Below, piece by piece: positions 9,300 to 17,534 of a stretch of 64,000 bases of DNA. A program made the translations under genes and the position numbers. Origin of the DNA: an uncultured Spirochaetaceae bacterium (GTDB taxonomy: Bacteria > Spirochaetota > Spirochaetia > Sphaerochaetales > Sphaerochaetaceae). Position 1 is the stretch's first letter; every line of letters starts with the position of its first letter. The stretch lies in NCBI GenBank assembly GCA_900315435.1, contig OMYY01000007.1:1-64000 (forward strand), in the 5' to 3' direction. Under the pieces are notes generated by a model. It had not been told where the DNA came from. It searched no databases and saw nothing but the letters and a program-made list of their open reading frames with translations.

Positions 9300-9668
9300 A
9301 TGGAATGGAAGTTGGTACGCCTTGCCACAAAGGTCTGGCTGGTAGAGAAGGCAAAGGCGGAGGGGATGGCCAAGGTGGCCGGGCAACTGGGTTCTCCAAA
9401 GAAGCAGGGAAGGTACACCAACCTGCTTTCCATCGACGGAAAGAACTGGTTCCTGGACGCGGAACTTCTGGGAACGCTGGAGGAAATGACGCTCGGGGCG
9501 GTCCCGCTTGGGGGAGCGCAGGTGGCAAAGTTCCTCGCCTTGGACACGCAGGAACAGGACAAGCGGGCGGAACAGCTGCTTGCCAGGAGCGCCAATCCTT
9601 GGCGCTTTATCGACGTGGCGTTGACCCTCAGCCTGGTCACGCTCGCCGGATGCCTCTTGTTGCGATAG
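9300..9668 (+). CDS. Hypothetical protein with C-terminal membrane anchor
   Basis: A 122-residue protein that I do not recognise. The N-terminal two-thirds is soluble (MEWKLVRLATKVWLVEKAK, then KKQGRYTNLLSIDGKNWFLDAELL). The last 20 residues form one hydrophobic helix ending AGCLLLR, so it may be a tail-anchored membrane protein. An in-frame ATG at 9294 is possible, but TAGGAT spaced exactly 6 nt from 9300 favours the shorter form. It diverges from rsmD and converges on recG with only 2 nt between stops. A small adaptor or regulatory role is possible but unsupported. Confidence 0.55.
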   Translation: MEWKLVRLATKVWLVEKAKAEGMAKVAGQLGSPKKQGRYTNLLSIDGKNWFLDAELLGTLEEMTLGAVPLGGAQVAKFLALDTQEQDKRAEQLLARSANPWRFIDVALTLSLVTLAGCLLLR

Positions 9669-9670
9669 CT

Positions 9671-11749
9671 TCAGGCGATGCTGTCCCGGAACATCGGGCT
9701 TTCGGCGATGGTCTGGCGGATGACCGCATGTTCCGGTCTGAGCAACCCCGGGTCTTCCTTCAGAATCCGGGTGACTGCCTGGCTTGCCTGCTGGAGCAGG
9801 TCCAGGTCGTCGGTCAGCGAAGCGAACTGCAGGTTGAGGAAACCGCTCTGCTTCAGACCGACGATATCGCCGGGCCCGCGGATCAACAGGTCCTGTTCGG
9901 CAAGATAGAACCCGTCGTTGGACTCCTTCATGGCCCTGAGCCGCTGCTTGCCCAGGTCGGTCAGGTCGTTGCCGAAGACCAGGAAGCAGTAGGACTGCAG
10001 GACACTGCGCCCGACACGGCCACGAAGCTGGTGCAGCGCCGCCAGGCCAAAACGCTCGGCGTGCTCGATGACCATGCAGGTGGCATTGGGGATGTCGATG
10101 CCGACCTCGACGACACTGGTGGAGACCAGGTAGGTGATCCGCCCCGCCTTGAACTCCTCGAGGATCCGCATCTTCTCCTCTTCTTCCAGTTTGGAGTGCA
10201 TCAGCGCGCTGGGGATTCCCGGATACTCCTTTTTCAAATACTCGTACATGCTCGTCACGTCCCTGAGGTCGCTTTCTCCGGTGTCGTCGATTCTCGGGTA
10301 GACGAAGTAGGCCTGGTGCCCCCGCTCGAACTCGGTGGCGATCGCCCGGTACATCCGCTCCCGGCTCGCCTCGCTGACGGTCAGCGTCTTGACCGGCTTG
10401 CGCCCCGGGGGCATGGTCTTCAGGGTGGAGACGTTCAGGTCTCCGAAGACCGTAAGGGCCAGGGTGCGGGGAATCGGGGTTGCCGTCATCAACAGCAAAT
10501 CGGGTACCTCGGCCTTCGAGGTCAGTGCGTAGCGCTGCTCCACGCCGAAACGGTGCTGTTCGTCGATGATCACGTACCCAAGGTTCTTGAAGACGACCTC
10601 TTTCCCAAAAAGGGCATGGGTGCCGATGACGATGTCGACGTTGCCTTCGGCAATCTGGCCGAGCAGGAGCGTCCGCTCCTTGCCCTTGACCGCCCCGGTC
10701 AGGTAGGCGAGCCGTACCCCGAAGGGAGCAAGCAATCTGGCTGCCCCGTCAGCGTGCTGTCGGGCAAGCAATTCGGTCGGAGCCATGAAGGCCACCTGCT
10801 TGCCTTGGCTGACCACGTGCAGGGCGCTGACCCAGGCGACCAGCGTCTTGCCGCTTCCGACGTCCCCTTGCAGCAGCCGGTTCATCGGCCGGCTTGAGTC
10901 CAGGTCCCCACGGATTTCCTTCAGGCTGGACATCTGGTCGGGAGTGAGGCTGAAGGGGAGCGAGGCGATCAGCCTCAGTTCCAGCGGGTAGGGAGCCGAC
11001 TCCCGGCGGATTTCAGGCCTGGTCGAGCCTTCGTGCCGGCGGGTGAAGAGCTGCATGTACAGGAACTCGCCGAAGGCAAGCGTGCGCCGGGCATCCTCCT
11101 CCGCTTCCATGGAAGCAGGTTGATGCAGCTGCCGGATCGCCTTGTCGGTGGGAAGGAGATGGTACTGTTCCCGCAGATAGTCGGGAATCTCTTCCCGGAA
11201 GAGCGCCACCGAGGAAAGGACGGTCGCCTCGTCGCGGCGGATGATGCGCTGGCTGAGAGAGCCGCGTAGCGGGTAGATGGGAAGCACCTTGCCGAACTGG
11301 GGCGGCATTCCCTCGACAGGTGCCGGATGGAGCTCGAACTTCGAGCATTGCACCTGTCCCTTGTAGCGGGATACCTGTCCGTACAGATAGTAGAGCCCCC
11401 CCACCTCGATGGAACGCTCAAGGAAGTTTCGTCCGAAGCAAAGCAGCTGGAGCTTCGCTCCCGAGCCCTCGCAGTCCTGGACCTGGATTTTCAAGATCCG
11501 GTCACGCCAGGAATGGCCTCCGAAGTAGGAATGGCCGGTGACCAGCACCTTGGTGTTGACGAACTGTCCGTCCTGGGTCGCGTCGATGGGGTGGATGCGG
11601 GAGCGGTCCTCGAAGGCGCGTGGGCGCATCTGCAGCAGGTCGCTCTGGGTGACGATCCCCAGGTCCCGGTAGCTCTGGGCTGCCGCGGGTCCGACCCCCT
11701 TGAGCTTGGTCATCGGTTCGGGCAGGTTGCGGTAGTAGGTTCCTTCCAT
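9671..11749 (-). CDS. recG: ATP-dependent DNA helicase RecG
   Basis: A 692-residue protein that remodels stalled replication forks and branched recombination intermediates. It begins MEGTYYRNLPEPMTKLKGVG, followed by the OB-fold wedge region (about residues 50-180). The superfamily 2 motor comes next, with Walker A LQGDVGSGKT, motif II IIDEQHRFGVEQR and motif III TATPIPRTLAL. The C-terminal helicase half has HQLRGRVGR and the FLNLQFASLTDD tail. The ATG at 11749 is chosen over one at 11833 because it overlaps the upstream stop (TGATG), consistent with coupling to the YggT-family gene. It is the last gene of the chain that includes dnaE. Confidence 0.95.
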   Translation of the reverse strand: MEGTYYRNLPEPMTKLKGVGPAAAQSYRDLGIVTQSDLLQMRPRAFEDRSRIHPIDATQDGQFVNTKVLVTGHSYFGGHSWRDRILKIQVQDCEGSGAKLQLLCFGRNFLERSIEVGGLYYLYGQVSRYKGQVQCSKFELHPAPVEGMPPQFGKVLPIYPLRGSLSQRIIRRDEATVLSSVALFREEIPDYLREQYHLLPTDKAIRQLHQPASMEAEEDARRTLAFGEFLYMQLFTRRHEGSTRPEIRRESAPYPLELRLIASLPFSLTPDQMSSLKEIRGDLDSSRPMNRLLQGDVGSGKTLVAWVSALHVVSQGKQVAFMAPTELLARQHADGAARLLAPFGVRLAYLTGAVKGKERTLLLGQIAEGNVDIVIGTHALFGKEVVFKNLGYVIIDEQHRFGVEQRYALTSKAEVPDLLLMTATPIPRTLALTVFGDLNVSTLKTMPPGRKPVKTLTVSEASRERMYRAIATEFERGHQAYFVYPRIDDTGESDLRDVTSMYEYLKKEYPGIPSALMHSKLEEEEKMRILEEFKAGRITYLVSTSVVEVGIDIPNATCMVIEHAERFGLAALHQLRGRVGRSVLQSYCFLVFGNDLTDLGKQRLRAMKESNDGFYLAEQDLLIRGPGDIVGLKQSGFLNLQFASLTDDLDLLQQASQAVTRILKEDPGLLRPEHAVIRQTIAESPMFRDSIA

Positions 11750-12354
11750 CACAGTCGGATCAAATAGGAAGCCAGCCGGCTCGTGCCCAGGCGCAGGAGG
11801 AAATACAGGACCAGATAGAAGGTGAAGCTCCACCAGGCCAGACGACGCATGCTCACCAGCCGGTGCCCGAAGAACAGGCGCTGGACGAAGTCAAGGAATC
11901 CCCGGGACATTCCTTCCAGCGCCATCAGCAACGGGCTGTTCCTTCCGTCCCGGCGATAGGTGAGGAAAACCTGGATGCCGACAAGCAGCAAGGCGAACCA
12001 GCACAGCGGGGCGAGCATATAGTTCCAGCATGCCTGGATGACCAGGGCGGCCACCATCGGTGGCGTGACCCTTCCGTAGGCGCCGAACAGGCTGAAGATG
12101 CTCTGCAGGATGGAGAGCACCATCAGCGCCACCACCGGGCTGAAGTCGATGCGGCCGCGCCGTGCCCACCGGATATGGCGGAACATGTCCAGATAGGGGT
12201 CGACAAGGGCGGAAAGGACGCGGAGCAGCGGAGAGCTTTGAAAATAGGGGCCGGGAATCTGCACCCAGGTGAGCATCACCCGGATCCAGATCAGGAGCGT
12301 GTAGATCGAGATCGCTACCGCGACGAAGCGGCTGGCTGCCATGGCGTATTCCAT
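11749..12354 (-). CDS. YggT-family membrane protein
   Basis: A 201-residue integral membrane protein. The first half has the YggT pattern: hydrophobic helix SIYTLLIWIRVMLTWV, then LVDPYLDMFRHIRWARRGRIDFSPVVALMVL. A second hydrophobic repeat follows, with further helices around residues 100-130 and 175-195. YggT proteins are poorly understood and have been linked to cell division and osmotic stress. The start at 12354 follows a strong GGAGGTGA 11 nt after the dnaE stop; an upstream start at 12528 would lie inside dnaE. It is cotranscribed with dnaE and recG. Confidence 0.8.
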   Translation of the reverse strand: MEYAMAASRFVAVAISIYTLLIWIRVMLTWVQIPGPYFQSSPLLRVLSALVDPYLDMFRHIRWARRGRIDFSPVVALMVLSILQSIFSLFGAYGRVTPPMVAALVIQACWNYMLAPLCWFALLLVGIQVFLTYRRDGRNSPLLMALEGMSRGFLDFVQRLFFGHRLVSMRRLAWWSFTFYLVLYFLLRLGTSRLASYLIRL

Positions 12355-12365
12355 CGGTTCACCTC

Positions 12366-15300
12366 CTAATCGAACCAGATGCCCTCGATCGGCACCTGCT
12401 CCTTTACCATTCTCGTGAAGTTGTCGGTGTAGGAGACATTGAAGGCTCGGCCACAGGCGATTGTCGTCTTTTTGTCGTCCTCCAGCACGACCAGCCTGAG
12501 CGAGATTGGTCCTCCGTTCTCCAGGCAAAGGTCATGGAGCTTGCTCAGGTTGTCCTGGGTGCAGGCCTCTTTGCGGATGCGGATATGGCAGGTGGTCACG
12601 TTGATCGGCTGCAGGTCGTCGGGGTTCTGCAACACCTGGTCGACGACGAAGGATGGCTTGTCGTTGCGTTGCTCGAACTTGCCGATGAAGCCGTAGATCT
12701 GGTCATTCGCGAGGATGGCCTTGTACTGCTCGTAGGCTTTGGGAAAGAGGGTCGCGTCGAAGCTTCCGTTCTTGTCGGTCAGCGTCAGGAAGGCCATGGT
12801 CGTCCCCTTTTTCGTCGTGTAGGGACGTAGCGTGGTGATCGCGGCGACCTCGTTGGTCTCCTTGCCGTAGGGAATCTCCTCGGGTTTGGCGACATTGACC
12901 CGCACGCACTCCTTGATGGTCTTGGCGTACTGGTCCAGCGGGTGTCCGCTCACATAGAAGCCCAAGAGCGCTTTCTCGCTCTCCAGTTTCTCGGCCGGGG
13001 TCCAGTCCTCGTGAGGCTCCATGACGAACTCCTCGGAGGAGGAACTCGGCGAGCTGTCGAACAGGGAAATCTGTCCGTAGGCGTTCTCTTCCTTGCGCTT
13101 CTCGACGAACTTGACCGCGGCTTCCATGTTGGCCAGCAGGGTGGCCCGGTTGGTCTTCAGGCTGTCGAAGGCTCCCGCCTTGATCAGGCTTTCCAGGATC
13201 TTCGAGTTGTACCAGCGGCTTCCCATCCGCATCAGGTAGTCGAGGAAGCTCTTGAAGGGACCGTTCTTTTCCCGCTCGGCGACCAGGGCGGTTACCGGTT
13301 CCTCGCCGACGTTCTTGATGCCGGCCAGTCCATAGACCACCTTGCCGTCGACGACGCTGAAGGAGACGCCGCTCTTGTTGATGTCCGGGGCGAGCACGTC
13401 GATATGCATCTCCTTGCTGAGCTCCAGATACTCGTTGAACTTGTCCGGGCTGCCCGACTCGTTGGTCAGGTTGGCCGCGAGGAATTCGGCGGGGTAGTGG
13501 CATTTCAGGTAGGCGGTCTGGTAGGCGACCACCGAGTAGGCCACCGCGTGGCTCTTGTTGAAGCCGTAGCCGGCAAACGGCTTGAGCATCTCGAAGATCG
13601 CCTTGGCGTGCTTTTCGTCCCGTCCCTTCTCCTTGCTCATCTTGAGAAACCTGAGCTCCTCCTTGGCCAGCTTCTCCACCTGCTTCTTGCCCATGATGCG
13701 GCGCAGGATGTCGGCCTGGCCGAGCGTGTAGCCGGCGAAGACCTGGGCCACCTGCATGACCTGCTCCTGGTAGACGATAACGCCGTAGGTGCCCTTCAGG
13801 ATGTCGACGAAGTCGGGGTCCGGATACTCGATCGTCTGTGGATTGGCCTTCCATTTGATGTAGTTCGGGATGAACTGCATGGGGCCGGGCCGGTAGAGGG
13901 CGTTCAGGGCGACCAGGTCCTCGATGTTGTTCGGGTGGGCCTGGCGCAGGATGTCCTGCATGCCGCTGGACTCGAACTGGAACACCATCATCGAGTCGCC
14001 GGCCTGCAGCATCCGGAAGGTGTCCTTGTCCTCGAGGCTGATCCTGTCCATGTCGAACGCGGGGTCCTTCTTGTGGATCAGGTCGACGCAGTGGCGGATC
14101 AGCGTCAGCGTCTTCAGTCCCAGGAAGTCCATCTTCACCAGACCGCAGTCCTCGATGTAGTGCTTGTCGTACTGGGTGGTCTGCCGCCCGGTCTTCGGAT
14201 CGACGAACAGCGGGACGTAGTCGACCAGCTTGGTCTGCCCGATCACCAGGCCGCAGGCATGGGTGCCGGTGTTGCGGATCATCCCCTGCAGCTTGCGGGC
14301 GATGGGGAAGAGCATGGCCTCGTAGCCGCCCCGTGCGGTCAGGTCCTCCTCCACCTTCGCCAGCTCCGGGTTCATGCTGAAGGCCTGCTCGAGGGTCTTC
14401 AGCTTCGGGTCGTCGCTGATGAGTTTGGCGATCTGGTTGGACTCGTCATAGGGGATGTCCAGCACCCGGGCCACGTCCTTGACCGCGGCCTTGGGCTTCA
14501 GGGTGCCGAACGTGGCGATCTGCGCCACGTGGTCCTTGCCGTAGTGCTCGGTGACGTAGTCGATGACGTTCTGCCGGAACTCGAAGTCGAAGTCCACGTC
14601 GAAGTCCGGCATGGAGACGCGCTCGGGGTTGAGGAACCGCTCGAACAGCAGCGCGTACTCCATCGGGTCGACGTTGGTGATGTCGATGCAGTAGGCGACG
14701 ATCGAGCCGGCGCCCGAGCCGCGTCCAGGCCCCACCGGGATGCCGTGGGTCTTGGCCCAGTAGATGTAGTCGCGCACGATCAGGAAATAGCCCTGGAAGT
14801 CCATCTTGATGATGACGCCCAGCTCGTGGTTCATGCGGGCCCGGTATTCCTTGGCCTTCTCCTCGCCATAGCGGCGGACCAGGCCCTGGTAGGAGAGCAG
14901 GATCAGGTAGTCGGCCTGCAGGCGGCTCTGCGGGTTCATCTTCTCGTCCACCTCGGGCGAGACGAACTTACGGTATTCCTCCGAGTTCTGGACCAGGTCC
15001 ATGAACTCCTGGTAGCGGGGCTCTTGGCGGAAATCCTTCGGCGGCTGGAAGATCGGCAAGAGCGGCCCGGGGAACCTGATCTCCAGGTTGCAGCGCTCGG
15101 CCACCTTGCGGGTGTTCTCGATCGCCTCGGGACACCAGGAGAACAGCTCCTTCATCTGCTGCGGGGTCTTGAAGTAGAACTCCTGGCAGGGGAAGCGGAA
15201 GTGGCCCTCTTCCTTCAGCTTCGAGCCGGTGCCGATGCACAGGAGCACCTCCTGCGCCTGGGCGTCCGCCTGCTCGATGTAGTGGATGTCGTTGGTGCAC

Positions 15301-16112
15301 ACCAGCGGCACGCCGCACTCATGGGCCAGCCTGGCCAGCAGCGGGTTGGTCCGCTTCTGCTCCTCAAGGCCATGGTCCTGCAGCTCCAGGTAGTAGCGGT
15401 CGCCGAAGACCGACTTGAACCAGAGGACCCTGCGCCTGGCCTCCTCGTAGCGGTTGTCCAGCAGGTTCTGCAGGATCTCGCCGGCCAGACAGGCCGAGAG
15501 GCAGATGACCCCCTCGCTGTGCTCCTGGATCAGCTTGTCGTCGATGCGGGGACGGTAGTACTGGCCCTCCACCCAGGCGATGGAGTTGAGCTCCATCAGG
15601 TTGTGGTAGCCCTTGTCGTTCATGGCCAGCAGGATCAGGTGGTACCGGTGGCCCCGGTCGCTCTCGCCCATTTCCTTGTTGGGGCGGTAGGTGTGACTCT
15701 CCGGGTTGACGTAGAACTCGCAGCCGATGATCGGCTTGATGCCGGCCTCCTTGCAGGCCTGGTAGAAGTCGATGGCCCCGAACATGTTGCCGTGGTCGGT
15801 GATGGCCAGCGCCCGCATGCCCGTCGCCAGCGCCTTCTTCACGTAGTCCTTGATCTTGGCGGCGCCGTCGAGCAGCGAGTAGTCGGTGTGGTTGTGCAGG
15901 TGGACGAAGCCCGGGTCGGGAATGCCCCCGAACGGATCGGGCACGGCTTTCTCGGCCGCCTGTTTCTTGGCGGCCTCCTCTTTCGCCTTCCGTTCCTCTG
16001 CGGCTTTGGCTTCCGCTTCGGCCTCTTCCTCTTCCTGCTCCTCGAGCAGTTCCTCGTCGCTTTGCCCGGCGGGGATTTCCTGCATGTCTTCTTTCTTGGG
16101 TTCTTCGCTCAT
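12366..16112 (-). CDS. dnaE: DNA polymerase III alpha subunit DnaE
   Basis: A 1248-residue replicative polymerase. A charged Glu/Lys/Ala-rich extension (about residues 1-66) precedes the PHP domain, which starts at FVHLHNHTDYS. The palm carries GPGRGSGAGS and the catalytic acidic motif PDFDVDFDF near residue 502. Thumb and fingers follow, then a helix-hairpin-helix region, and an OB-fold near residues 1050-1130 (IPYGKETNEVAAITTL). The ATG at 16112 overlaps the stop of the upstream FAD-subunit gene (TGATG). Sequence further upstream in the same frame lies inside that gene and is not coding here. The coupling to a molybdenum-hydroxylase-like operon is unusual for an essential replication gene. 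Confidence 0.96.
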   Translation of the reverse strand: MSEEPKKEDMQEIPAGQSDEELLEEQEEEEAEAEAKAAEERKAKEEAAKKQAAEKAVPDPFGGIPDPGFVHLHNHTDYSLLDGAAKIKDYVKKALATGMRALAITDHGNMFGAIDFYQACKEAGIKPIIGCEFYVNPESHTYRPNKEMGESDRGHRYHLILLAMNDKGYHNLMELNSIAWVEGQYYRPRIDDKLIQEHSEGVICLSACLAGEILQNLLDNRYEEARRRVLWFKSVFGDRYYLELQDHGLEEQKRTNPLLARLAHECGVPLVCTNDIHYIEQADAQAQEVLLCIGTGSKLKEEGHFRFPCQEFYFKTPQQMKELFSWCPEAIENTRKVAERCNLEIRFPGPLLPIFQPPKDFRQEPRYQEFMDLVQNSEEYRKFVSPEVDEKMNPQSRLQADYLILLSYQGLVRRYGEEKAKEYRARMNHELGVIIKMDFQGYFLIVRDYIYWAKTHGIPVGPGRGSGAGSIVAYCIDITNVDPMEYALLFERFLNPERVSMPDFDVDFDFEFRQNVIDYVTEHYGKDHVAQIATFGTLKPKAAVKDVARVLDIPYDESNQIAKLISDDPKLKTLEQAFSMNPELAKVEEDLTARGGYEAMLFPIARKLQGMIRNTGTHACGLVIGQTKLVDYVPLFVDPKTGRQTTQYDKHYIEDCGLVKMDFLGLKTLTLIRHCVDLIHKKDPAFDMDRISLEDKDTFRMLQAGDSMMVFQFESSGMQDILRQAHPNNIEDLVALNALYRPGPMQFIPNYIKWKANPQTIEYPDPDFVDILKGTYGVIVYQEQVMQVAQVFAGYTLGQADILRRIMGKKQVEKLAKEELRFLKMSKEKGRDEKHAKAIFEMLKPFAGYGFNKSHAVAYSVVAYQTAYLKCHYPAEFLAANLTNESGSPDKFNEYLELSKEMHIDVLAPDINKSGVSFSVVDGKVVYGLAGIKNVGEEPVTALVAEREKNGPFKSFLDYLMRMGSRWYNSKILESLIKAGAFDSLKTNRATLLANMEAAVKFVEKRKEENAYGQISLFDSSPSSSSEEFVMEPHEDWTPAEKLESEKALLGFYVSGHPLDQYAKTIKECVRVNVAKPEEIPYGKETNEVAAITTLRPYTTKKGTTMAFLTLTDKNGSFDATLFPKAYEQYKAILANDQIYGFIGKFEQRNDKPSFVVDQVLQNPDDLQPINVTTCHIRIRKEACTQDNLSKLHDLCLENGGPISLRLVVLEDDKKTTIACGRAFNVSYTDNFTRMVKEQVPIEGIWFD

Positions 16113-17005
16113 CAGCTTTGCAAATAAAGGGTATTGATATCGTAGAGAATCGACTCGAACATCCGCAGCGCGCGTGCCAGCTGGAGCGGGCCGATATTGG
16201 GATAGGCTTTCTGGAGCTCGCTTTTCAGCGTTCCTGTGACCTGTCGTATCTGCAGGGGCATGATGGGCAGGCTGATGCCGGTCAACTGCCCGATGACCTC
16301 CTTGTTGATGAAAAAGGCCATGTTGGGAAAGGTGATGGTCATCTGCACCTTGCCCAGGGACGAGGTGTTCCGCTCCGCCTGGAATGCGATGATCACCGTC
16401 TCGGCCGGCTTGTGCATCGGTTCTCCGGCAATCAGGAACTTCTGGTAGTTGCTGTACTCCAGTCCCACCCTGATATGGGTCAGGATGAAACGCCCCTCCT
16501 GGTTGACCAGTTTGCCTTCCTTGTCGTACAGACGGCTGATCGGGACCCACTTCGTGCTGCTGCGCCCGCTTTTCAGGTAGAGGCGCATCTCCGCCATCGT
16601 ATCCAGCACGGAAAGGGCGGTGGGGATGGCGAGACGGTAGTCGGGAATACACAGGCAACCGCCAATGGTGATCTGCCTGCGGATCACCGTGCTGCCGATG
16701 GAAAGCAGCGCTTCCAGCAGCAGCGGGGGCAGGATCAGGCGTCCGGTGTCCGCCAGCTGGGCGGCGTTGATCATCGAGCCGATGTCGACGAAGCGGTCGG
16801 TACGGGTGATTCTCTGCAGTTCGGACATTTTGGAGAGGTCGATGATGTCGACCATCTCGTCGGTGGGATAGAAATTGGGCCTGCTCATCAGATAGGTGCC
16901 GCCGGCCCAGAGGACTGCCTCGGGATTCTTGGAGATGACCGAGCCGAACTCAGCCAGCGTGGTCGGGGTGTGGATCGGGTTGGACCTAAGCTCTGCGTAT
17001 GACAT
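16112..17005 (-). CDS. FAD-binding subunit, xanthine dehydrogenase-like
   Basis: A 297-residue protein of the molybdopterin dehydrogenase FAD-binding family. The N-terminal segment TLAEFGSVISKNPEAVLWAGGTYLM corresponds to the first FAD-binding stretch, where the family usually has AGGTdL. The region STVIRRQITIGGCLCIPDYRL corresponds to the second (family consensus QIRNxATIGGNL), here diverged. It would pass electrons from the Fe-S subunit to a soluble acceptor. It overlaps the Fe-S subunit gene by 20 nt and dnaE by 1 nt. Function and substrate are unknown because the catalytic subunit is atypical. Confidence 0.78.
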   Translation of the reverse strand: MSYAELRSNPIHTPTTLAEFGSVISKNPEAVLWAGGTYLMSRPNFYPTDEMVDIIDLSKMSELQRITRTDRFVDIGSMINAAQLADTGRLILPPLLLEALLSIGSTVIRRQITIGGCLCIPDYRLAIPTALSVLDTMAEMRLYLKSGRSSTKWVPISRLYDKEGKLVNQEGRFILTHIRVGLEYSNYQKFLIAGEPMHKPAETVIIAFQAERNTSSLGKVQMTITFPNMAFFINKEVIGQLTGISLPIMPLQIRQVTGTLKSELQKAYPNIGPLQLARALRMFESILYDINTLYLQS

Positions 17006-17534
17006 TCTTGCGGCTCCTGTAGGAAAGGGCGAGCTCCACGATCTGGAGCAATTCTCCGGTATCCATGCACTGGCAGGTGTTCAGGCTGAGTTCCTTGACG
17101 ATGGTCTTCTCATCCAGCTTGTTGCTTTCCCCGATGACGCTGCCACGCGGCATCGGATTCTCCTTGTCCGCATGGTGCGCCCCGGTCAGGCTCTGCAGGA
17201 TTGATTCGATCAGCAGAGTCCTGCTGGCGTAGCAGTTGGGACAAGGGCGGTTGCCGGTCGCCTGGTAGGCGCGTTCGATATCCCGGTACTGGCGGGTCTT
17301 GGAGAAGCTCTCGAAAGTCTGGATGTCGGCATCCTTCAGGCGGAAGGCAGGGACCATGCAGCTGAGCACGGCATAGCCGTTGACCAGCACCAGGCAGTTC
17401 CCGCACCCGTCTCCATGGCAGTTCGAGGTGAGCGTATTGTTGTCCACATCCTCGCTGAGGATCTGGAGCAGCGGTTTGCTGGAGTTGACGGAGAGCGAAA
17501 GCATCTTGCCGTCAATCGTGCAGTCGAGGGTCAT
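16986..17534 (-). CDS. [2Fe-2S] subunit, xanthine dehydrogenase-like
   Basis: A 182-residue iron-sulphur protein. The plant-type ferredoxin domain has Cys39-x4-Cys44-x2-Cys47-x11-Cys59, exactly the spacing of the family. The second, helical domain has Cys98-x2-Cys101 and Cys154-x-Cys156, but the 52 residues between the two pairs exceed the usual 31 or so, implying an insertion. It would relay electrons between the molybdenum site and FAD. The gene overlaps the large-subunit gene by 4 nt (ATGA) and the FAD gene by 20 nt. Confidence 0.8.
   Translation of the reverse strand: MTLDCTIDGKMLSLSVNSSKPLLQILSEDVDNNTLTSNCHGDGCGNCLVLVNGYAVLSCMVPAFRLKDADIQTFESFSKTRQYRDIERAYQATGNRPCPNCYASRTLLIESILQSLTGAHHADKENPMPRGSVIGESNKLDEKTIVKELSLNTCQCMDTGELLQIVELALSYRSRKNVIRRA

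Noticed and set aside
12942-16127. Plus-strand open frame of 1061 codons opposite dnaE
   Set aside because: It mirrors the dnaE coding strand and its composition (Val, Leu, Asp, His) is a typical antisense artefact.
16113-16658. N-terminal extension of DnaE up to 16658
   Set aside because: It lies inside the FAD-subunit gene in another frame, and the TGATG junction at 16112 explains the true start.
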